Assembly: GCA_030620575.1 (NCBI GenBank)
Contig: JAUXEL010000104.1
Location: forward strand, 1-5,940
Direction: 5' to 3'
DNA length: 5,940 nt
From: Fidelibacterota bacterium
Lineage (GTDB): Bacteria > Fidelibacterota > Fidelibacteria > Fidelibacterales > Fidelibacteraceae
Under the pieces are notes generated by a model, which worked only from the letters and a program-made list of their open reading frames with translations, was not told the origin of the DNA and did not search any database. Shown here piece after piece: positions 1-3,269 of this stretch (position 1 is the stretch's first letter; every line of letters starts with the position of its first letter). The translations under genes were made by a program, and so were the position numbers.

Positions 1-5
1 AGCCG

Positions 6-110
6 GTAGCCAGTAGACAGAAGTCAGTAGGCAGAAGTCAGTAGGCAAAAGTCAGTAGACAGAAGACAGTAGTCAGAAGCTAGTAGTCAGAAGACAGTAG
101 GCAGAAGGCA
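6..110. repeat. Tandem array of 15 degenerate heptamers (GTAGNCA / GAAGNCA)
   Basis: Fifteen contiguous 7-bp units can be read without a gap. Most alternate between GTAGNCA and GAAGNCA, giving a 14-bp higher-order period. The only departures are AAAGTCA at 48-54 and GAAGCTA at 76-82, plus the first two units, which are both of the GTAG type. The fifth base varies freely (a, c, g or t) while the rest is nearly fixed. No coding frame is supported. It resembles the class of short tandemly repeated heptanucleotides known from cyanobacterial and other genomes, but I cannot assign it to a named family. It ends directly before a 48-bp repeat. Confidence 0.9.
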
Positions 111-112
111 CT

Positions 113-160
113 TGTCCGGCGTAGTCACGCCGTAGTTTTACGAAGGCGGACGAAGACGGA
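113..160. repeat. 48-bp intergenic repeat, copy 1 (three-way-junction fold)
   Basis: This is identical over 48 bp to 1134-1181. Single-strand folding predicts an outer stem GTCCG (114-118) with CGGAC (147-151). Inside it are two adjacent hairpins, GCGT-agtc-ACGC (119-130) and CGTA-gttt-TACG (131-142), so the element can form a compact three-way junction. A 12-bp echo, AAGGCGGACGAA, recurs at 200-211. It is most likely a REP-like mobile palindromic element. Whether its RNA is functional cannot be told from the sequence. Confidence 0.85.
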
Positions 161-176
161 GTAGGCAGTGTAGGGA

Positions 177-194
177 ACCCCGAAACTTCGGGGT
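177..194. terminator. GC-rich hairpin, possible terminator or palindromic repeat
   Basis: ACCCCGAA and TTCGGGGT pair perfectly around a central AC. No good T-tract follows directly on either strand, so intrinsic termination is uncertain. The same core (CCCGAA...TTCGGG) recurs at 3105-3118 and in degraded form at 1763-1776, which suggests a dispersed palindromic unit. Confidence 0.4.
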
Positions 195-244
195 CGGGGA
201 AGGCGGACGAAAGAGGAACGAGAGAAGATTTTGTTTTTTCGCAC

Positions 245-280
245 TTTCTCACGCTCCCATTTTCCTACGTTCTTATCTTC
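245..280. repeat. Pyrimidine-rich dispersed repeat, copy 1
   Basis: This matches 1068-1103 with a single t/c difference (position 270 against 1093), and pyrimidine-rich sequence continues after both copies. A 10-bp inverted repeat, GAGAGAAGAT (220-229) with ATCTTCTCTC (275-284), brackets this copy. The opposite-strand open frame across it is low-complexity and I do not take it as a gene. Confidence 0.75.
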
Positions 281-303
281 TCTCTTTCTTTTCTTTTTTC
301 TTT

Positions 304-338
304 AATTGTCCATTCTCAATTGTCAATTGTCCATTATA
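304..338. repeat. Five AATTGTC/CATTNTN heptamers
   Basis: Five contiguous 7-bp units read AATTGTC, CATTCTC, AATTGTC, AATTGTC and CATTATA. On the minus strand these appear as GACAATT-type units. A weaker related trio lies at 1042-1062 (CATTGTC, AATTATT, CATTGAT). The array runs to within 2 bp of the operator at 341-356, and the same junction recurs at 1182-1215. Confidence 0.65.
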
Positions 339-340
339 AC

Positions 341-356
341 TGTGATTCCCGTCACA
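341..356. promoter_or_regulatory. CRP/FNR-family-type operator upstream of the TA operon
   Basis: TGTGATTCCCGTCACA is a perfect inverted repeat, TGTGA-N6-TCACA, the form bound by CRP-type regulators. Its centre is 93.5 bp before the antitoxin start. A TATAAT-like hexamer at 376-381 would place the operator near -40, a class II activator position. The identical 16-mer is at 1200-1215 and a variant spacer version is at 2073-2088. Confidence 0.65.
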
Positions 357-370
357 AAAAAAGCTCGCGC

Positions 371-410
371 CATAATATAATTTGTAAAACAAGTCAGTAT
401 TAACTATATT
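371..410 (+). promoter_or_regulatory. Candidate promoter(s) of the toxin-antitoxin operon
   Basis: Two sigma70-like readings are possible. The first is a -10 TATAAT at 376-381 with the CRP-like operator taking the place of the -35. The second is TTGTAA (382-387), a 17-bp spacer and TATATT (405-410), which would start transcription near 417, inside the twin palindromes. The 10-mer CATAATATAA (371-380) recurs at 2111-2120 downstream of another operator copy, which favours the first reading. If the organism uses Bacteroidota-type promoters, neither need be right. Confidence 0.4.
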
Positions 411-414
411 TACA

Positions 415-432
415 CGTACGCAAAAACGTACG
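415..432. promoter_or_regulatory. Twin CGTACG palindromes, likely TA autoregulatory operator
   Basis: Two identical CGTACG palindromes lie 12 bp apart centre to centre (415-420 and 427-432), just before the antitoxin. They can also pair as a 6-bp stem with a 6-nt loop that reaches the first base of the GGGAG ribosome binding site at 432-436. The E. coli yefM-yoeB operator has adjacent palindromes with a TGTACA core bound by the antitoxin-toxin complex. The layout here is strikingly similar, with C/G in place of the outer T/A. Confidence 0.55.
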
Positions 433-441
433 GGAGTAAAT

Positions 442-684
442 ATGGCAACGATCAATGTGACAAACGCAAGAAAAGACCTCTATAAAATTATCGACCAGGT
501 GCAGGAGTCGCACGAACCCCTGTATATTACCGGAAAAAACCATGCCGCTGTTTTAGTCTCTGAAGACGATTGGCGCGCAATAGAGGAAACACTATTCCTG
601 ACATCTATTCCCGGCATGCGCGAATCGATTATCGAAGGTATGGACGAAGATCCGGATACCTGCTCCACCGGTATCGAATGGTAA
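442..684 (+). CDS. Phd/YefM-family antitoxin
   Basis: This 80-residue protein is the antitoxin of a type II toxin-antitoxin pair. It should bind and neutralise the toxin encoded 4 bp downstream and, alone or in complex with it, repress the operon. The N-terminus (MATINVTNARKDLYKIIDQV, residues 1-20) and the following stretch LYITGKNHAAVLVSEDDWRAIEETL (27-51, key residues ITGKN and AAVLVSEDDW) have the Phd/YefM DNA-binding fold pattern. The acidic C-terminus, rich in E and D with a terminal EW, is the flexible toxin-binding tail. Length is normal for the family. The start is supported by GGGAG at 432-436, five bases before ATG. I did not give a symbol because yefM and other names are used for such proteins in different phyla. 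Confidence 0.92.
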   Translation: MATINVTNARKDLYKIIDQVQESHEPLYITGKNHAAVLVSEDDWRAIEETLFLTSIPGMRESIIEGMDEDPDTCSTGIEW

Positions 685-700
685 ACGCATGTATACCATT
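677..700 (+). promoter_or_regulatory. Hairpin across the antitoxin stop / toxin start junction
   Basis: AATGGTA (677-683) pairs with TACCATT (694-700), giving a 7-bp stem and a 10-nt loop. The loop holds the toxin ATG (689-691), and the antitoxin stop codon (682-684) runs from the stem into the loop. No Shine-Dalgarno motif is visible before the toxin, so translation is probably coupled to that of the antitoxin. The fold could tune the toxin-to-antitoxin ratio; that is inference. Confidence 0.35.
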
Positions 701-949
701 GTTTATACTAAGCAAGCTCAAAAAGATGCCAGAAAAGCCAATGCTGCGGGTCTAAAACCCAAAATAGAAAAACTGATCAGGATCCTTCAAAAAAATCCCT
801 TTAAAAACCCACCACAGTATGAAAAATTAGTCGGCGATTTAAGCGGCGCATATTCCCGCCGGATCAATATCCAACATCGCATCATTTATCAAATATATGA
901 AGACCGGAAAATTGTGAAAGTAATTCGCCTGTGGACACACTATGAGTGA
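689..949 (+). CDS. yoeB: YoeB/Txe-family mRNA-interferase toxin
   Basis: This 86-residue protein is a RelE-superfamily toxin of the Txe/YoeB family, which cleaves mRNA in the ribosomal A site and so halts translation. The diagnostic C-terminal half is present: YEKLVGDLSGAYSRRI (44-59), then QHRIIYQIY (62-70), then the terminal LWTHYE (81-86). By comparison with E. coli YoeB, the likely catalytic residues are E45, R64 and the penultimate pair H84/Y85; all are present, so the toxin should be active. The N-terminal half, with many lysines and a helical IEKLIRILQKNPF segment, is typical. The start lies 4 bp after the antitoxin stop, the usual antitoxin-first order for this family. The stop codon lies inside the first of three GAGTGAC heptamers. 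Confidence 0.93.
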   Translation: MYTIVYTKQAQKDARKANAAGLKPKIEKLIRILQKNPFKNPPQYEKLVGDLSGAYSRRINIQHRIIYQIYEDRKIVKVIRLWTHYE

Positions 950-964
950 CGAGTGACGAGTGAC
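944..964. repeat. Three perfect GAGTGAC heptamers at the toxin stop codon
   Basis: GAGTGAC is repeated three times without change. The first unit contains the last sense codon (GAG) and the stop (TGA) of the toxin gene. The period of 7 matches the heptamer arrays at 6-110 and 304-338, although the sequence differs. Extra copies do not affect the protein because the stop lies in the first unit. Confidence 0.85.
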
Positions 965-1067
965 AAAAAAGATATAAACATTATATGTAAAAGAAAAGAG
1001 CTCGTCCCTACTTTTATCTTTATACTTTATTTTTTTCTCTTCATTGTCAATTATTCATTGATTTAGT
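965..1067. other. AT-rich intergenic stretch after the TA operon
   Basis: No gene is visible here. It is AT-rich, with weak complementary segments (AAAGATA at 968-974 with TATCTTT at 1015-1021; TAAAAG at 988-993 with CTTTTA at 1011-1016) and a T-rich run near 1030-1037. These might help end the TA transcript, but there is no convincing intrinsic terminator. A degenerate heptamer trio is at 1042-1062. Confidence 0.4.
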
Positions 1068-1103
1068 TTTCTCACGCTCCCATTTTCCTACGCTCTTATC
1101 TTC
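1068..1103. repeat. Pyrimidine-rich dispersed repeat, copy 2
   Basis: This matches 245-280 at 35 of 36 positions. Together with the 48-bp repeat and the operator block, it shows that the sequence flanking the TA operon on its right is assembled from the same parts as on its left. Confidence 0.75.
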
Positions 1104-1133
1104 TTTCTTTCTTTTCTTTAACTTTCAATTGCC

Positions 1134-1181
1134 TGTCCGGCGTAGTCACGCCGTAGTTTTACGAAGGCGGACGAAGACGGA
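1134..1181. repeat. 48-bp intergenic repeat, copy 2 (three-way-junction fold)
   Basis: This is identical to 113-160 and in the same orientation, about 1 kb away on the other side of the TA operon. The perfect identity in non-coding DNA implies recent duplication, gene conversion or selection on structure. Here it sits directly before the operator block; in copy 1 it is 180 bp from it. Confidence 0.85.
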
Positions 1182-1199
1182 TCAATTGTCCATTACGAT

Positions 1200-1215
1200 T
1201 GTGATTCCCGTCACA
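1200..1215. promoter_or_regulatory. CRP/FNR-family-type operator upstream of the truncated ORF6N gene
   Basis: This is the same 16-mer as at 341-356, TGTGATTCCCGTCACA. The match extends upstream: 1182-1215 equals 323-356 except for three bases, so operator and heptamer flank were copied together. The centre is 161.5 bp before the ORF6N start. No clear -10 is seen at the expected distance; TGTAAA at 1236-1241 is a weak candidate. Confidence 0.6.
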
Positions 1216-1275
1216 GATTTTTCATCCCAAAGAGATGTAAAAGGATTTTACGCTTATTTTTTATACATTTATTTC

Positions 1276-1368
1276 ATGGAAAACTTCACACAAAACGAAA
1301 CGCTCTTTGCGGAGCGTCGGGCTAAAGAGACTATCTTTAGCGATGTAAAGACAAAAAAGTGAAAGAAT
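1276..1368 (+). other. Leader with two perfect hairpins and a 28-codon ORF
   Basis: Two perfect stem-loops follow each other with 3 nt between them: ACGCTC-tttgcg-GAGCGT (1300-1317) and GCTAAAGA-gacta-TCTTTAGC (1321-1341). Both lie within a short open frame from ATG at 1276 to TGA at 1360-1362 (28 residues, starting MENFTQNETL). It stops 6 bp before the next gene and has no good ribosome binding site. The arrangement recalls a leader-peptide attenuator or a structured 5' UTR, but it could equally be another dispersed repeat. The frame stays open upstream to 1129 through repeat sequence, which gives no support to a longer gene. Confidence 0.4.
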
Positions 1369-1854
1369 ATGACAGAAAAAGCAAGTAGAAATAGTTACTT
1401 AACAGAAGTTGATGAAAAAATTGATATTCATAATATGATATTTTTCATTCGAGGTCAGCAGGTAATGTTGGATAAAGATTTGGCAGACATATATAGTGTT
1501 GAATTAAAAAGGCTAAATGAACAGGTAAAAAGAAATTCAGAACGTTTTCCCGGTAATTTTATGTTTCAATTGACTAAAGATGAAAATGAAAAATTAGTTT
1601 TAAGATCGCAAATTGCGACCTTAAAAAAAGAGGATAAGCGGGGGATTCACAGAAAATATTTACCCTATGTTTTCACAGAACAGGGAGTCTCAATGCTGTC
1701 TGCAGTTCTTAAAAGTAACATTTTCCCTCCTCCACTCATAATTTATAGCTCTCCTGCGATTTCCCGAGGCTTCGGGGGAGAGGAATGCCGAATGGTCGAA
1801 AATCAAGCAAGGCAAAAAGACCTGCCAGCTTGGGTCAAGCCGTTTACGGATTGA
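1369..1854 (+). pseudogene. ORF6N-domain gene, C-terminal part lost (truncated)
   Basis: Residues 1-116 form a complete-looking ORF6N domain (the phage-derived family also called KilA-related), beginning IDIHNMIFFIRGQQVMLD, followed by LKRLNEQVKRN, RFPGNFMFQL and finally YVFTEQGVSMLSAVLKS. More than half of the aligned domain is identical to the protein at 2162-3052. From residue 117 (nt 1717) homology stops abruptly, and the next 45 residues are read from intergenic repeat DNA: 1717-1777 matches 3059-3119 at 56 of 61 bases. The gene therefore lost the linker and PLD-like domain, about 180 residues. A remaining DNA- or protein-binding ORF6N fragment could still be made and might interfere with the full-length paralogue, but decay is the simpler reading. 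The start at 1369 has only a weak purine stretch (GAAAG) before it. Confidence 0.75.
1717..1777. repeat. 61-bp dispersed repeat, copy 1 (inside the truncated gene)
   Basis: This matches 3059-3119 with five substitutions and no gaps. It ends in a degraded CCCGAggctTCGGG hairpin. Copy 2 lies just after the stop of the intact paralogue, so this sequence is probably the original 3' flank of the ORF6N gene family, now fused into the truncated copy. Confidence 0.8.
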
Positions 1855-1863
1855 CATGCTGGC
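1824..1863. other. 40-nt imperfect hairpin
   Basis: GCCAGC (1824-1829) pairs with GCTGGC (1858-1863). Inside an asymmetric internal loop, GTCAA (1834-1838) pairs with TTGAC (1851-1855), then CCG pairs with CGG around a TTTA loop. It is flanked by an 11-mer direct repeat, TGGTCGARAAT, at 1793-1803 and 1864-1874. This is a REP-like palindrome or a remnant of a mobile element. No T-tract follows that would make it a terminator. Confidence 0.45.
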
Positions 1864-1931
1864 TGGTCGAGAATATTCGTTTTTTAACCACTCCAAAGTC
1901 TCGGGCTGGGCGTTCCTTTTTTTATTTTAAA

Positions 1932-2033
1932 GCAAGTATTTGACTTATAGAATGCTTGCCGGCCGTAGGCCCACTATGCCGACCTGTTCACCGTAGCTTT
2001 ACGCGTAGATAAAAGTAGCTTCGGCTATACAGG
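1932..2033. other. Structured intergenic segment (hairpin plus second three-way-junction motif)
   Basis: GCAAGTATT (1932-1940) pairs with AATGCTTGC (1951-1959) with one G-T wobble. A second element follows: CCTGT (1983-1987) with ACAGG (2029-2033) encloses CGTA-gctt-TACG (1992-2003) and GTAGC-TTCG-GCTAT (2015-2028). The latter has a UUCG tetraloop in RNA. The CGTA-N4-TACG hairpin is shared with the 48-bp repeats. No gene is visible between 1855 and 2161; this segment, the hairpin before it and the operator after it account for most of that stretch. Confidence 0.4.
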
Positions 2034-2072
2034 CTGAATTTCAATCCAAGGCTAACATTTTTGAATCGTATT

Positions 2073-2088
2073 TGTGATATTCCTCACA
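2073..2088. promoter_or_regulatory. CRP/FNR-family-type operator upstream of the intact ORF6N gene
   Basis: TGTGATATTCCTCACA keeps both perfect half-sites (TGTGA and TCACA) with the same 6-bp spacing but a different spacer from the copies at 341 and 1200. The centre is 81.5 bp before the start codon. CATAATATAA (2111-2120), identical to 371-380, lies downstream and could hold the -10. The offset from the operator is 8 bp greater than at the TA operon. Confidence 0.6.
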
Positions 2089-2161
2089 GATATCTATACT
2101 ACCACGAAATCATAATATAAAATTCCCTATATTTCTGCTAAAATGAAATATTGGATTTTTT

Positions 2162-3052
2162 ATGACCGATAAGCACAATAACTCTTTCCCAAAGATCACC
2201 GGGAATATTGATATTCAGAATATGATATTCAACGTGCGGAGTAAACAGATCATGCTTGATCATGATATTGCAAAATATTTTGATATTGAGACCAAAAGGC
2301 TAAACGAACAAGTAAAAAGGAATAAACCCCGTTTCCCTGTTGAATTCTGTTTCCAATTGAATGTTGATGAAAAAAATGAACTGGTCGCAATTTGCGACCG
2401 GTTAAAAAACCTAAAACATTCTTCTGCTTTGCCTTATGTTTTCACAGAACAGGGAGTGGCCATGCTTAGCGCAGTATTAAAAAGTGAGACCGCGATCAAA
2501 GCAAGTATCCAAATTATGAAAGCATTTATTAGTATGCGTAAATTTATGCTCAAAAATTCCGAAATATTCCACCGTTTGGGAACACTTGAGTTAAAGCAGA
2601 TACAAACGGATAATCATGTAAATAAAATCCTTAAAGCCCTGGAAAATCCGGATATTAATAAGAAACAAGGAATATTTTTTGAAGGACAAATATTTGATGC
2701 TTATGTTTTTGTTACAGAATTGATACGCAAAGCCAAGACGTCGATAACGATTATTGATAATTATATTGATGAAAGTGTCCTTGCCTTGCTTTCAAAACGT
2801 AATGAAAGTGTTAAGGTAACAATACTCACAAAATTAATTTCAAAGCAGTTGGTTTTAGATGTTGAAATGTGTAACAAACAATACCCTCCAATTAACCTTG
2901 TAAAATTTGATCTGTCGCATGATCGCTTTATAATCATTGATGAAAAAGATATTTACCATATTGGAGCATCGTTGAAAGACCTGGGTAAAAAATGGTTTGC
3001 CTTTTCCAAACTGAATATTGACCCTCAGACAATTCTTAAAAGAATAAAATAA
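2162..3052 (+). CDS. ORF6N-domain protein with C-terminal PLD-like domain
   Basis: This is an intact 296-residue protein. Residues 14-107 are an ORF6N domain (NIDIQNMIFNVRSKQIMLD, ETKRLNEQVKRN, RFPVEFCFQL, PYVFTEQGVAMLSAVLKS), a phage-derived putative DNA-binding module. Residues 108-165 are a charged helical linker. Residues 170-285 resemble a compact phospholipase-D-like domain: strand segments SITIIDNYID and VKVTILTK, then HDRFIIID (253-260), which fits HxKx4D with arginine for lysine, followed by GASLKDLGKKWFAF. Only one such motif is present, so a dimer would be needed for a PLD-type active site, and the K-to-R change makes catalysis uncertain. ORF6N proteins occur in phage-related regions and, as I recall, beside type I restriction genes, as here. 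The function is unknown; DNA binding with a nuclease-like or sensor domain is inferred. The start has no clear ribosome binding site. Confidence 0.85.
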   Translation: MTDKHNNSFPKITGNIDIQNMIFNVRSKQIMLDHDIAKYFDIETKRLNEQVKRNKPRFPVEFCFQLNVDEKNELVAICDRLKNLKHSSALPYVFTEQGVAMLSAVLKSETAIKASIQIMKAFISMRKFMLKNSEIFHRLGTLELKQIQTDNHVNKILKALENPDINKKQGIFFEGQIFDAYVFVTELIRKAKTSITIIDNYIDESVLALLSKRNESVKVTILTKLISKQLVLDVEMCNKQYPPINLVKFDLSHDRFIIIDEKDIYHIGASLKDLGKKWFAFSKLNIDPQTILKRIK

Positions 3053-3058
3053 TATATC

Positions 3059-3119
3059 AACATTTTTCCTCTTCCACTCATAATTCATAGCTCTCCTGCG
3101 ACTTCCCGAAGCTTCGGGG
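3059..3119. repeat. 61-bp dispersed repeat, copy 2 (3' flank of the intact ORF6N gene)
   Basis: This begins 7 bp after the ORF6N stop codon and matches 1717-1777 at 56 of 61 positions. It ends in the perfect palindrome CCCGAAGCTTCGGG. Its position just outside the gene makes it the likely ancestral location of the unit. Confidence 0.8.
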
Positions 3120-3130
3120 TCTTAATTTAT
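3105..3130 (+). terminator. Possible terminator of the ORF6N gene
   Basis: The 14-bp palindrome CCCGAAGCTTCGGG (3105-3118) forms a strong stem and is followed by the moderately T-rich sequence TCTTAATTTATT. It lies about 50 bp after the stop codon. The T-tract is interrupted, so efficiency is doubtful. The core also occurs at 177-194, where no operon end is visible. Confidence 0.4.
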
Positions 3131-3145
3131 TACCATATTTTAAAT

Positions 3146-3260
3146 TTGTCATCTCGACCGTAGTCCCGATTTAATCGGGATGTAGTGGAGAGATCTGTTT
3201 CCCATGATTGAGATTCCTCCACTCCGTCCGTTAATCGACGGACTACGGTCGGAATGACAA
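3146..3260. repeat. 115-bp foldback (MITE-like) element between convergent genes
   Basis: The ends are 21-bp terminal inverted repeats: 3146-3166 (TTGTCATCTCGACCGTAGTCC) and 3240-3260 match in inverted orientation except for two adjacent bases. Inside are CCCGAT-tta-ATCGGG (3165-3179), GTCCGT-taatcg-ACGGAC (3226-3243) and a longer imperfect pairing of AGTGGAGAGATCT with the CTCCACT-type arm. The element can fold along its entire length and encodes nothing. It ends 9 bp before the hsdR stop codon, so it may also act as a transcription barrier between the converging genes. Confidence 0.8.
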
Positions 3261-3269
3261 TTAATATTT

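Noticed and set aside
1..110. CRISPR array
   Set aside because: The units are contiguous 7-mers with no spacers and no repeats of 24-40 bp; no cas gene is present in the window.
273..455. Minus-strand open frame of 60 codons before the antitoxin
   Set aside because: It is read through the heptamers, operator and pyrimidine repeat; the C-terminus is a poly-charged low-complexity run and it overlaps the antitoxin start.
1129..1275. Upstream extension of the 28-codon ORF to a 77-codon ORF
   Set aside because: The extension is read through the 48-bp repeat and the CRP-like operator, which are non-coding elsewhere in the window.
1690..1896. Minus-strand 68-codon frame antisense to the truncated gene
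   Set aside because: It is a by-product of the 61-bp repeat and the hairpin segment; the corresponding frame from the other repeat copy (2855-3088) shares only the repeat-derived residues and continues antisense to the ORF6N gene.
1930..1941. AAAGCAAGTAT match to the coding sequence at about 2498 as a remnant of the deleted ORF6N part
   Set aside because: It is only 11 bases, in a different reading phase context and without further similarity on either side, so chance is the better explanation.
2143..2172. Nine-codon upstream ORF overlapping the ORF6N start
   Set aside because: It has no ribosome binding site, is too short to test by eye, and chance occurrence in AT-rich DNA is likely.
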